A stretch of DNA of 64,000 nt from Paraburkholderia sp. BCC1885 (GTDB taxonomy: Bacteria > Pseudomonadota > Gammaproteobacteria > Burkholderiales > Burkholderiaceae). The notes beneath the pieces are model-generated. The model was given only the letters and a program-made list of their open reading frames with translations. It made no database searches and had not been told where the DNA came from. Of this stretch, positions 8,078 to 16,093 are shown one piece after another (position 1 is the stretch's first letter; every line of letters starts with the position of its first letter). The DNA lies in NCBI RefSeq assembly GCF_900996235.1, contig NZ_CAAJGM010000066.1, positions 1-64,000 of the forward strand. The letters are read 5' to 3'. A program made the translations under genes and the position numbers.

Positions 8078-9356
8078 AGGCCACCGTGCTGCGCGCCCGC
8101 TGCAGCAGCAATTCGCGCTCGCGCTCGTTACGCGTCATCGCCGCGGCCCGCTCGAATTCCGCGCGGGCCTCGTCCATGCGGCCGAGTTTCGCCAGCAGGT
8201 CGCCGCGCACGCTGGGCAGCCAGTGGTAATTCGCGAGCGCGGCGTTGCCGCCCAGCGCGTCGACAATCTCAAGAGCCGCGACCGGTCCGAACGCCATACC
8301 CACGGCCACGGCGCGATTCAATTCCACCACCGGTGACGGATTGACCTGCGCAAGCACGTCGTACAGCGCGACGATCTGCGCCCAATCGGTCTCCCCGGCA
8401 GTATGAGCACGCGCGTGGCAGGCAGCGAGCGCCGCTTGCAACGCGTAGGTCCCGCTGGCGCCGCCGAGCGACTGGGCCCGCTCCAGCGCCGCGAAGCCGC
8501 GCCGAATCAGCAACAGATCCCAGCGGCTGCGGTCCTGATCGAGCAGCAGTACCGGCCGGCCCTGCGCGTCCACACGTGCGTGGGTCCGCGAGGCCTGAAT
8601 CTCCATCAGCGCCACGAGGCCATGCACTTCGCTTTCGTCGGGCATCAGGCCGGCCAGGATACGTCCCAGCCGCAGCGCGTCCTCGCACAAGGCGGGGCGC
8701 ATCCAGTCGTCGCCGGCCGTGGCCGCATAGCCTTCGTTGAAAATCAGGTAGATCACTTCGAGCACGGAGGCAAGCCGCACCGCACGCGCGTCGGCGCGCG
8801 GCACTTCGAACGGCACTTTCGCCGCGGATAAAGTGCGTTTGGCGCGAACGATCCGTTGCGCGATGGTCGGCTCGGGCACCAGGAAGGCCCGCGCAATTTC
8901 ATCGGTGGTCAGGCCACCGAGCAGACGCAGCGTGAGCGCGACGCGCGCGTCGGTGGACAGCAGCGGATGACACGCCGTAAACACGAGACGCAACAGATCG
9001 TCGCCGATGTCATCCTCGCGCGCGGCATCGAGCGCATCGACAAAATCCGGCACGACGTGAGCCTCCTGCGCATCCAGGTCGCGGCCGAGTTCCTCGCGCT
9101 TGCGTGCATGCAGCACGTCCTGACGCAAGTGATCGAGCGCGCGGTTTTTGGCGGTGATCATCAGCCAGGCGCCGGGATTGTCGGGCACGCCATGCGCCGG
9201 CCAATGTTCGAGCGCCGCGACGAGCGCGTCCTGCGCCAACTCTTGCGCCACGCCTACGTCGCGCACCATGCGCGCGACGTAGGCAATCACCTTGGCGGAT
9301 TCGATGCGCCAGACCGCCTCGATCGCACGATGCGTCGCCGCCGGATTCCCCGCCAT
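8076..9356 (-). CDS. ECF42-type RNA polymerase sigma factor with C-terminal extension
   Basis: A 426-residue sigma factor: region 2 around residues 12-80 (DVGVAQELAQDALVAALEHW), region 4 around 125-180 (LLGGLTTDEIARAFLVPEPT), and a long C-terminal helical extension with TPR-like segments (DUF6596). This architecture, together with two DGPF/YCII genes just upstream, is the hallmark of the ECF42 group, which has no anti-sigma factor; the C-terminal extension is thought to control activity. Its physiological signal is not settled. It is likely co-transcribed with the DGPF genes, which it is expected to control. Confidence 0.93.
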   Translation of the reverse strand: MAGNPAATHRAIEAVWRIESAKVIAYVARMVRDVGVAQELAQDALVAALEHWPAHGVPDNPGAWLMITAKNRALDHLRQDVLHARKREELGRDLDAQEAHVVPDFVDALDAAREDDIGDDLLRLVFTACHPLLSTDARVALTLRLLGGLTTDEIARAFLVPEPTIAQRIVRAKRTLSAAKVPFEVPRADARAVRLASVLEVIYLIFNEGYAATAGDDWMRPALCEDALRLGRILAGLMPDESEVHGLVALMEIQASRTHARVDAQGRPVLLLDQDRSRWDLLLIRRGFAALERAQSLGGASGTYALQAALAACHARAHTAGETDWAQIVALYDVLAQVNPSPVVELNRAVAVGMAFGPVAALEIVDALGGNAALANYHWLPSVRGDLLAKLGRMDEARAEFERAAAMTRNERERELLLQRARSTVA

Positions 9357-9455
9357 CTCAGTGCGCCGCCGCGTTCGGATTGAGACGTGCTGAACCTGCC
9401 ACGCATCCGGCGAAAGCGATCTGCTTGCGCATGATTAAACCTTTCGATGTCCGAA

Positions 9456-9869
9456 TTAATGTCGACCCGCATCCAGTTCACGAAAGCGGTCGAGCGCAGG
9501 GCCCGGTTCGAAGTCGTCCCATTCGAATAGCTGCCGCACTTCGATCTCGCCCTCGGCCTGCTCGCCGAACGGCGCGGGAAAGCGCCGCGCCCACTCCATG
9601 GCTTCTTCGCGCGTGCGCACCTGAATCAGCGTGTAGCCCGCTATCAGTTCCTTAGTTTCGGCGAACGGGCCGTCGATCACGCGGCGCTGCCCTTTCGAAT
9701 ACTGGATGCGCCAGCCCTCCGAACTCGGCCGCAAGCCGGTGGCGTCGAGCAATACACCGGCCTTCGCCAGTTCCTCGTGATAGGCGCCCATCACCGCCAT
9801 CAGGGATTCTTCGGGCATGACGCCGGCTTCGCTCGTCGCGGTCGCCTTGACGATGATCATGAATCGCAT
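9456..9869 (-). CDS. DGPF domain (YCII-related) protein
   Basis: A 137-residue ferredoxin-like-fold protein that starts MRFMIIVKAT and has the signature DGPF in RRVIDGPFAETKELIAGY (about residues 70-88). DGPF proteins are the usual partners of ECF42 sigma factors; their biochemical role is unknown. The ATG at 9869 is preceded by AAGGAG; an earlier in-frame ATG gives an unrelated tail. It lies 99 bases before the sigma gene. Confidence 0.92.
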   Translation of the reverse strand: MRFMIIVKATATSEAGVMPEESLMAVMGAYHEELAKAGVLLDATGLRPSSEGWRIQYSKGQRRVIDGPFAETKELIAGYTLIQVRTREEAMEWARRFPAPFGEQAEGEIEVRQLFEWDDFEPGPALDRFRELDAGRH

Positions 9870-9994
9870 TGCATTACTCCTTGTCGTGAACGACGAGCCG
9901 CCTCTTGGACTCGTCATCAACACGACGCGCGAGATGAGGACGGATCGACATCGAATTCACGGACCTGGGAAAACCCTTGGCGCCGACCACCCTG

Positions 9995-10348
9995 TCATTG
10001 GTAGCACGGCCCGACTTCGCGGACCTCGACCGTGCACCACTGCGCAGCCGGACAGGCCGCAGCGATCGCCACCGCGTCCTCACGCGTCTCGCAGTTCAGC
10101 AGCAGGAATCCACCGACCATTTCCTTGGCTTCGGCAAACGGTCCATCGAGCAGTCTCGACTGACCGTCGCGCACCTGCACACGCACCGCGTCACGACTCG
10201 ACTTCAGCGACTCGCAGGCCAGCAGCAGGCCGCGCTTGCTCAGTTCTTCGGCGTAATTGCCCATGCGGTCGTAAAGCGCGCGGCCTTCTTCCTCGGTGCG
10301 TTCGCTGCGTTGATTGGTGGGTTCGACGATTAAGAGCATGTAGGCCAT
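9995..10348 (-). CDS. DGPF domain (YCII-related) protein, second copy
   Basis: A 117-residue paralog of the next gene, starting MAYMLLIVEPTNQRSERT and carrying LLDGPFAEAKEMVGGF. Its C-terminal part is shorter and ends in REVGPCYQ. With the neighbouring DGPF gene and the ECF42 sigma factor it forms the conserved three-gene set; this gene is the first of the run. The stretch upstream (10349-10618) should carry the ECF42-dependent promoter. Confidence 0.92.
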   Translation of the reverse strand: MAYMLLIVEPTNQRSERTEEEGRALYDRMGNYAEELSKRGLLLACESLKSSRDAVRVQVRDGQSRLLDGPFAEAKEMVGGFLLLNCETREDAVAIAAACPAAQWCTVEVREVGPCYQ

Positions 10349-10618
10349 ACGAAACTCCGGTGAGTCGTCCTATGTGCGTCGTGTTGATGGCGACGGCATG
10401 CGTCAACAGAAAAAAAAACCGGCACACGCCGATGCCGTCAGAAACGCGGCTGTTTGCGCAGGCAGTCTAGCAAGCGCAGACGGATCGACGCAAACGCATC
10501 GGCCACTTCAGCCTTTGCTTAATGCGGCGTCCTTAGCGGTCTATGGGTGCCGCGCATCCTTACGCTGCGGCACGCAACTTGCTCATAAGGGGTATCGACA
10601 GGCAAAGAGAGGTTGAAA

Positions 10619-10807
10619 ATGAACACTAAATTCGGGTGGACCGGCGTCATCACGCTTGTGGTTCTGGCGTCGCTAGCAAGCGGCTGCACTCTCGGCGGCG
10701 CGGCGGCGGGCGGCGTGGTGGGCAACGAAGCCACTGACCACAGCACCGCAGGCACGATTGGCGGTGCTGTGGTGGGTGGCGCCGTGGGTTATGAGCTAGG
10801 TAAATAA
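10619..10807 (+). CDS. Glycine-zipper small lipoprotein
   Basis: A 62-residue protein. Residues 1-20 are a lipoprotein signal peptide with LASLASGC as the lipobox, followed by a Gly/Ala-rich domain (GGAAAGGVVGN and TIGGAVVGGAVGYELG) that forms a glycine zipper, as in the osmotically inducible OsmB/SlyB-like outer-membrane lipoproteins. The ATG at 10619 has GAGAGG upstream; a TTG six bases earlier is the alternative. Confidence 0.83.
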   Translation: MNTKFGWTGVITLVVLASLASGCTLGGAAAGGVVGNEATDHSTAGTIGGAVVGGAVGYELGK

Positions 10808-10845
10808 AAGCACGGCGTGGGGCAAATGCATGGCGTCGTTTGGCG

Positions 10846-10876
10846 GGCAGATTGCGAACAACATTCGCAATCTGCC
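10846..10876 (+). terminator. Strong hairpin after the glycine-zipper lipoprotein gene
   Basis: GGCAGATTGCGAA and TTCGCAATCTGCC form a perfect 13-base-pair stem around a five-base CAACA loop, followed only by TTAT. It lies 38 bases after the lipoprotein stop and ends 36 bases before the next start, so it probably separates the two transcripts, or folds in the next gene's leader. Confidence 0.65.
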
Positions 10877-10912
10877 TTATGCTGATAGTTTTTCTGAACA
10901 CGCCACTTTCAC

Positions 10913-11266
10913 ATGACTCATTCCGACGCCCCTGTTGTCCATAACTGGCACGCCCACGTGTACTTCGATGCCGAGCATCGCGACGCAGCATGGGCGCTAC
11001 GCGAGCAGATCGAAGCCCGTTTCGCCGGCAAGTTGCAATTGGGCCGCTTTCATGAAAAGCCGGTTGGACCGCATCCCATGTGGTCGTATCAACTTGAATT
11101 CGACCGCGCGCAATTTGCGGAGATCGTGGAATGGCTCACGCTTCATCACGGCGCGCTCGACGTCTTCATGCATCCCAATACCGGCAACGACCTGCGCGAT
11201 CACCGCGATGCGGCGGTGTGGATCGGTCACTCGCACACGCTCAAGCTCGACATCTTCGGCAAGTGA
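10913..11266 (+). CDS. DOPA 4,5-dioxygenase family protein
   Basis: A 117-residue protein with the family's metal-site pattern: HNWHAHVYFD at residues 10-19, LGRFHEKPVGPHPMW around 42-57, and LHHGALDVFMHPNTGNDLRDH around 76-97. Members are ring-cleaving, non-haem iron dioxygenases related to the fungal/plant DOPA 4,5-dioxygenase; the bacterial substrates are largely unknown. Cytoplasmic, with no partner gene next to it. It runs convergently towards the HiPIP gene. Confidence 0.88.
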   Translation: MTHSDAPVVHNWHAHVYFDAEHRDAAWALREQIEARFAGKLQLGRFHEKPVGPHPMWSYQLEFDRAQFAEIVEWLTLHHGALDVFMHPNTGNDLRDHRDAAVWIGHSHTLKLDIFGK

Positions 11267-11298
11267 GTTCGCGCCCGCGCGGCGCATCACGACATCCG

Positions 11299-11607
11299 CT
11301 ACATATTGGCGTAAGAACTGCACCAGCCGCTTGCCGCCACCTGCTGGCTGCCGAACAACAGGCAGCCGCCCCAGGCATCCGTGGCCTTACCCTGGAACAA
11401 CGAGCAATTGCTGCAATTCTGGCCGGCGACGTAAGTAGCGAATTTGTTCTTGTCCACCGCTGCCGCCGTCTCTTTGTAGCCCACGGCGAGGGCTTTCGGA
11501 TCCCCTTCGCTGAGCTTTGAGGCGTCGGCCGAAGCCACCCGCGTCAACGCGAGCGACGAGCCAACGGCCAAACTAAAAACAACAAAACTGCGACGTGAGT
11601 TTTTCAT
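11299..11607 (-). CDS. High-potential iron-sulfur protein (HiPIP)
   Basis: A 102-residue precursor with a Tat-type signal (SRRSFVVFSLAVG) followed by a mature domain with four cysteines at C65, C68, C82 and C96 in the order CSNC, GGC, GWC. These are the ligands of a single [4Fe-4S] cluster, and the GWCSSY ending is typical. HiPIPs shuttle electrons in the periplasm, commonly between the bc1 complex and terminal acceptors. The start at 11607 puts the Tat motif at the N terminus; an earlier ATG would overlap the TetR gene. Confidence 0.94.
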   Translation of the reverse strand: MKNSRRSFVVFSLAVGSSLALTRVASADASKLSEGDPKALAVGYKETAAAVDKNKFATYVAGQNCSNCSLFQGKATDAWGGCLLFGSQQVAASGWCSSYANM

Positions 11608-11624
11608 GGTGGGCGGTAAGGGGC

Positions 11625-12215
11625 TTAGATTTCGCGTGCAGGCCAACCTATCAGGGCACGCTCCGCTGATTCCCTGAGCTCGGCTTTCGGCATTCCCTCC
11701 GCCGCCTGCAAAGCGAGGCCGGAGAACACCATCAGCAGGTAGCGGGCGAGCGCGGCGGGATCGATGGACGACGGGAAATCTCCCTCTGCCTGCGCACGCT
11801 TGAGCCGTTCGGTCAGCACCTCTCTGGTTTTACCACGCTGCCTGAGAATCGCGCCGGGAACATCGCCGTTGTTCACCCCGGCCGACCGTCCCGCCTGAAT
11901 CAGCAGGCAGCCAAGCGGCTCCTGCGGATCCACGAACCATTCGATTGCACCGAACAGCAGCCGCTGCGCCACCTCACGCGCGTCGGCGCCGGCCAGCACG
12001 TGCTCGCGGTGCGCCGCGCGGCGCTCGCGGTAGCGGTCGAGCACCGCGTCGAAGAGGCCGCGCTTGCTGCCAAAGGCCGCATAAATACTGGGCGAGTTCA
12101 GGTCCATTGCCTTGGTCAGCTCGGCCATGGACGCGCCTTCGTAACCGTGCCGCCAAAACACTTCCATCGCCCGGTCGAGCACCTCTTCTTCGTCAAAAAC
12201 GCGAGGTCGCGCCAT
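11625..12215 (-). CDS. TetR family transcriptional regulator
   Basis: A 196-residue repressor with the TetR helix-turn-helix at about residues 26-46 (ASMAELTKAMDLNSPSIYAA), followed by a ligand-binding domain ending in a TetR_C-like helix. It is transcribed away from the SDR gene, with 103 bases between the starts. That spacer contains two copies of AACGATCATCACA, one near each promoter, so it most likely represses both genes until an unknown ligand binds. Confidence 0.93.
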   Translation of the reverse strand: MARPRVFDEEEVLDRAMEVFWRHGYEGASMAELTKAMDLNSPSIYAAFGSKRGLFDAVLDRYRERRAAHREHVLAGADAREVAQRLLFGAIEWFVDPQEPLGCLLIQAGRSAGVNNGDVPGAILRQRGKTREVLTERLKRAQAEGDFPSSIDPAALARYLLMVFSGLALQAAEGMPKAELRESAERALIGWPAREI

Positions 12216-12228
12216 TTCAAGCTATCCC

Positions 12229-12252
12229 TGATGATTTTTAACGATCATCACA
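12229..12252. promoter_or_regulatory. Candidate TetR operator, tetR-proximal
   Basis: A perfect inverted repeat TGATGAT-N8-ATCATCA (12229-12250) that ends in AACGATCATCACA (12240-12252). The 13-base element recurs exactly near the SDR gene. It starts 14 bases upstream of the regulator's own start codon, a position fit for autorepression. Confidence 0.65.
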
Positions 12253-12283
12253 TAATTCATTTGCCTCGTCCACGCTGCGCATG

Positions 12284-12303
12284 GTTATATAACGATCATC
12301 ACA
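12284..12303. promoter_or_regulatory. Candidate TetR operator, SDR-proximal
   Basis: The palindrome GTTATATAAC (12284-12293) overlaps a second exact copy of AACGATCATCACA (12291-12303). It lies 16 bases before the SDR start codon and covers the likely -10 region, with TTGCCT (12261-12266) as a possible -35. Confidence 0.6.
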
Positions 12304-12318
12304 AAACAGGAGCATTCG

Positions 12319-13071
12319 ATGAATCAGTCTCTACAAGGCAAAGTGGCGGTTGTGACGGGCGGCAGCGAGGGGATCGGCCTTGCCGCGGCAAAGCGGCTCG
12401 CGGCCGGTGGCGCGGCGGTCTTTATCACGGGGCGTCGCCAGCAGGTGCTGGATAAGGCCGTCGCTGAGATCGGCGGCGACGTCGTGGGTGTGCAGGCGGA
12501 CGTGTCGAAGCCCGCGGACCTCGAGCGTCTCTACGAGACGGTCCGCGCCTCGAAGGGCAAGCTGGACATCCTGTTCGCGAATGCGGGCGTGCAGGCCAAG
12601 GAAGCGCTCGGGTCCATCACGGAAGAGGCGCTCGATTACCAGCTCGCCGTCAATTTCAAAGGCACTATCTTCACCGTGCAACAGGCGCTGCCGTTACTGA
12701 CCGAAGGCGCGTCGATCATTCTGGCGTCGTCGACGACGGCCGCCAAGGGCTTGAGCACTCGCACCGTGTACTCAGCGACCAAGGCCGCCATCCGCAGCTT
12801 TGCCCGTAGCTGGGCGACGGAACTCAAAGGGCGGGGCATCCGCGTCAATGTGCTCAGCCCCGGACCCATCGCGACCCCGGCCCTGACGGCTTCACTCGCC
12901 GACGAAAAGGTCGCCGCGGCGTACAAGGCGAACGTCGTCGACACCATTCCATTACGGCGGGTGGGACAGCCGGAAGAGATGGGCGAGATCGTGGCCTTTC
13001 TGGCTTCGGATGCATCGAGCTATGTGAACGGCGCCGACATCCAGGCGGATGGCGGATGGGCGCAGGTTTAG
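12319..13071 (+). CDS. Short-chain dehydrogenase/reductase (SDR)
   Basis: A 250-residue classical SDR: cofactor loop TGGSEGIGLA near residues 13-22, LFANAGV near 86, and catalytic Ser with YSATK at about 153-157. It ends with the usual NGADIQADGGWAQV. It reduces or oxidises a carbonyl or alcohol with NAD(P)H; the substrate is unknown. AGGAG lies just upstream of the ATG. Divergent from a TetR regulator, with a shared operator motif, so probably induced by its own substrate or a related small molecule. Confidence 0.93.
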   Translation: MNQSLQGKVAVVTGGSEGIGLAAAKRLAAGGAAVFITGRRQQVLDKAVAEIGGDVVGVQADVSKPADLERLYETVRASKGKLDILFANAGVQAKEALGSITEEALDYQLAVNFKGTIFTVQQALPLLTEGASIILASSTTAAKGLSTRTVYSATKAAIRSFARSWATELKGRGIRVNVLSPGPIATPALTASLADEKVAAAYKANVVDTIPLRRVGQPEEMGEIVAFLASDASSYVNGADIQADGGWAQV

Positions 13072-13225
13072 GTCAAGAATTGCCGCGCCAGGCCGTTATT
13101 CATTAGCTGCCCCGAAAACGGGCGACCTGACCGGCTGCTGCGATTTGCGACGACGTTGTCATGGCGCCTGCCCGTTACGGCGCTCGTGATTGACCGTCTA
13201 CGCACGCTTTCTTGCCTTGATCAAC

Positions 13226-14434
13226 ATGGGATTTTTTGACGCGCTGTTTGTACGCAAGCCAACACCGCAAGCGTTCGCCGCCCAGTTCATCGAGGCGGCC
13301 AAACGCCGTGGCTTCGACGCAGCGCTCAGCTACAACGCCGACGAGTTCCGGCTCGAATACGGCGGCAACGCCGTCTTCAATCTGCACCACGCGTATCGTG
13401 CTTACTGCAGCAGTGACAAGGCATCGCGTGACACCGCGCTGCAAGGCTTCGTGGCAACGCTATGCTCGAGCGGGAAGGCCGCGCCCGAACGTCTGTCCGA
13501 CGCGCGAGCCATGCTGCGGCCGCTGATCCGCGGCCGTGGTGTTCTCGAAGACGTTCGCCTGCATCAGCTACGCACCGCTGGCCGGGAAGCGGCCTTCGCC
13601 CCGGCATGGCGTGCCTTCGGAGACGACTGCGCGACGCTGCTGGCGCTCGATTATCCCGAGTCCACCTCGACGTTGATGAGCGGCCCCGTGAAATCGTGGG
13701 GCATCACGCTCGACGATGCGCTCACGATTGCCTGCGACAACCTGCGCGACATCACCACAGACTCCTTCGTTGAAGTCGCGCGCGGCGTGTATCGCGGCGA
13801 CTGGCGCGACGGCTATGACGCGAGCCGCGCACTGCTGCCAGACCTGCTGCACCGCGCACCGGTGCACGGCTTTCCGGTCTTCATGATTCCGACCCGCGAC
13901 GTCCTGCTCGTCACGAGCGACAAAGACGACGGCGGCCTCGCGCGGATGGTCGAACTCAGCCGCGAAGCCGCGCAGACCGGGCGGCCGGTCTCGCCATTCA
14001 TGTATTGCTACGACGAAGGCTTGCGCCGTTTTACGCCGCGCCAGGCCCAGGTGGCACAGCGTCTCGCGCAACTCGCCCTGCGTTATCGCAAGGACGACTA
14101 CGACGCGCAAAAGACCGCGCTCGATCGCCTGCACAAGCAGGAAGGACGCGATGTGTTCGTCGCCAACTACCTGCTTTACGGCGCCAAAGACGAAGCCGGC
14201 GAGATGTTCTCGGCGGCGACGTGGACCGCGGGCGTCGAATCCCTGTTGCCCCAGGCAGACCGGATCGTACTGGTGCGTCCGGAGTCCGGCGAGACGCGTA
14301 TCGTGCCGTGGCAGCAGATCGCATCGCTCGTGGGTGGGTTGCTCGAAGAGCAACCGATGTATCCGGTGCGCTACCGGACGCGTGGCTTTCCCGACGTGGG
14401 CCAATACGCGGCCGTCACGATTGGCGAACCGTAG
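13226..14434 (+). CDS. DUF1444 (YtpQ-like) family protein
   Basis: A 402-residue cytoplasmic protein. The middle (about residues 192-240) matches the DUF1444/YtpQ pattern in my memory: a DGYDASR segment followed by an alternating hydrophobic stretch ending IPTRDVLLVT and DDGGLARM. Function unknown. The C-terminal third is longer than in the Bacillus protein. The ATG at 13226 is preferred to a TTG at 13190; neither has a strong ribosome-binding site. Confidence 0.72.
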   Translation: MGFFDALFVRKPTPQAFAAQFIEAAKRRGFDAALSYNADEFRLEYGGNAVFNLHHAYRAYCSSDKASRDTALQGFVATLCSSGKAAPERLSDARAMLRPLIRGRGVLEDVRLHQLRTAGREAAFAPAWRAFGDDCATLLALDYPESTSTLMSGPVKSWGITLDDALTIACDNLRDITTDSFVEVARGVYRGDWRDGYDASRALLPDLLHRAPVHGFPVFMIPTRDVLLVTSDKDDGGLARMVELSREAAQTGRPVSPFMYCYDEGLRRFTPRQAQVAQRLAQLALRYRKDDYDAQKTALDRLHKQEGRDVFVANYLLYGAKDEAGEMFSAATWTAGVESLLPQADRIVLVRPESGETRIVPWQQIASLVGGLLEEQPMYPVRYRTRGFPDVGQYAAVTIGEP

Positions 14435-14658
14435 GCGCGTTTCATTCTCCTGGCATTCAGTGTCTGGTGCAAGCCCGCTTAAGATCGCTTAAGGCCGGGG
14501 AGCAGCGGCTTGCTCTTTCCTCGCCTTACAAACCATCAACCTCTGAACCCATCTCTCCGATAACCCGTTCGATCAGGTTCGTTTCTTCGAAATGAATTCG
14601 CCTTTCGACGACGCGCGTGCCTGCCCTATCCAATGTGCTTATCTGGAGGAAATGGATC

Positions 14659-15426
14659 ATGTCAGTCGATTCGTTCGGTATGACGGTCGCGTCGTTGCCG
14701 GCGCCCGCCCCAACGTCCGCGGTCTCGCTCAATGCCACGCCTGCGAAGAAACAGGCCGCCCAGGACGACGTCCTCACGCCCGCAACGTCCAGCACCGATC
14801 CGTTGATGGCCGCGCTTCAGCAGACGCTCTCGCAGCTCGGCTATAACACGCCATCCGATTCGCTGACGACCGACGGCTCGAACGGCACAGGCAGCACAAG
14901 CAACACGAATGGCAATGCAAGTGCCGCGAGCCCCTCCAGCGCCGATGCGGCCAGCACCGGCGCGCAATTGCTCGCTGCGCTTTATCAGGCGCTGTCCCTG
15001 CAGCAGTCGGCCTCGACGGACAACAGCGGCGCCTCATCCAGCGACCATTCGAACAATGCGATTGCGAACTTTAACGACACGGCCAGTTCGGGCGGCGTCA
15101 GCGCGTATCGCGACCTGGGCTCACGCATCGCCGACCTGGCGAATGCAGCCAACGACGTGGACAACAATGCCGACGACACCGCCGGCGAATGGGACGTCGA
15201 AGTCGACGACGTGGAAGTGTCCGAACCCGATGAAGCAGAAGACGGCGCAGATCCCATGACGACCGCGATGTCGAATCTGAGTAACGCGTTGCAGGCTCAC
15301 GTCGCCGCGCTCGATCAGGATCCAGGCGCCACGGTCAACCTGTCCGATGTGCTCGATGGCCTGTCGGACAGCGCGAGCAGCCTGAACTGGCAGCCGGTAG
15401 GCGCGTTGATCGACGTGTCGGCTTGA
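14659..15426 (+). CDS. Low-complexity acidic protein of unknown function
   Basis: A 255-residue product that I do not recognise. It has no cysteine, is rich in Ser, Ala, Asn, Asp and Gly, and carries a strongly acidic block near residues 185-205 (DVEVDDVEVSEPDEAEDGAD). Short amphipathic helices (PLMAALQQTLSQLGY, LLAALYQALSLQQS, AMSNLSNALQAHVAAL) are separated by Ser/Asn/Gly linkers. No signal peptide or membrane segment is evident. GGAGGAA lies seven bases before the ATG, so it is very probably translated. It is followed after 70 bases by another low-complexity gene. The composition recalls harpin-like or type III-exported proteins, but this is only a resemblance. Confidence 0.75.
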   Translation: MSVDSFGMTVASLPAPAPTSAVSLNATPAKKQAAQDDVLTPATSSTDPLMAALQQTLSQLGYNTPSDSLTTDGSNGTGSTSNTNGNASAASPSSADAASTGAQLLAALYQALSLQQSASTDNSGASSSDHSNNAIANFNDTASSGGVSAYRDLGSRIADLANAANDVDNNADDTAGEWDVEVDDVEVSEPDEAEDGADPMTTAMSNLSNALQAHVAALDQDPGATVNLSDVLDGLSDSASSLNWQPVGALIDVSA

Positions 15427-15496
15427 GGATGAGAAACACGTTTTCGACACGGTGGATAAAACGAAGCCGCACCGTATGGAATGAGGAGAGATTGCC

Positions 15497-15892
15497 ATGC
15501 AGATCAGCAACGCCACGTCGTCAACCACGCTGGCGCACACGGAGCCTGGGTCAAATGCCGCGGCGGCCCCATCCGTTGCTTCCACGACGAGCAACTCGAA
15601 CCAGGACTCGGCCGTCACGATTTCTCCCGAAGGCGCGGCTGTCGCTGCACAGGATGCCAGTTCATCGGGCGGTGCCGATACCTCGGACACCTCGGGCACT
15701 TCGAGTGCCGAAGGCACGACTGCCAATCCAGCGAACACCGCCGACGTCTCGCCGCTAAAGTCGCTTGCTTACGGCACGCTAGGACTCGAACGGCCGGATC
15801 AGGCGCAGGAAAATCGCAATCCCTTTTACACGGCGGGACGCTGGATTGCAGCAGGGCTCACGATCGGAGGCATCATTTCCCTGCTGGTTTAA
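15497..15892 (+). CDS. Low-complexity protein with C-terminal hydrophobic tail
   Basis: A 131-residue product, not recognised. Residues 1-85 are Ser/Thr/Ala/Asn-rich with no cysteine and include VTISPEGAAVAAQ, a segment like those in some flagellar or secreted proteins. The C terminus ends in one hydrophobic segment (about 110-131, RWIAAGLTIGGIISLLV), which would make it tail-anchored. GAGGAGAG lies upstream of the ATG. It is probably co-transcribed with the acidic gene 70 bases upstream, whose composition it shares. Confidence 0.72.
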   Translation: MQISNATSSTTLAHTEPGSNAAAAPSVASTTSNSNQDSAVTISPEGAAVAAQDASSSGGADTSDTSGTSSAEGTTANPANTADVSPLKSLAYGTLGLERPDQAQENRNPFYTAGRWIAAGLTIGGIISLLV

Positions 15893-16093
15893 AGGCATGA
15901 ACGCAACGCGGATAGGCGACGAGATAAGCGGCGACGGCCTCAGGCACGCGGAATGCTCCCACGTCTGAACAAATCAAATCGCGCCGCAGTTCGTCATGAG
16001 AAAAACGGGTGCCTACAGTCCTGAATGGAATGCCGGCATAACCCGTCGTCGTATGCACGCCATGACGCCGCGGCTTTCCAGAAAGGAAGAGTC

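Noticed and set aside
13190..13225. Longer start for the DUF1444 gene
   Set aside because: It would use TTG with no better ribosome-binding site than the ATG at 13226.
15873..16058. A 61-residue minus-strand frame between the low-complexity gene and the sugar transporter
   Set aside because: It overlaps the end of the upstream gene, has no ribosome-binding site and no recognisable feature.
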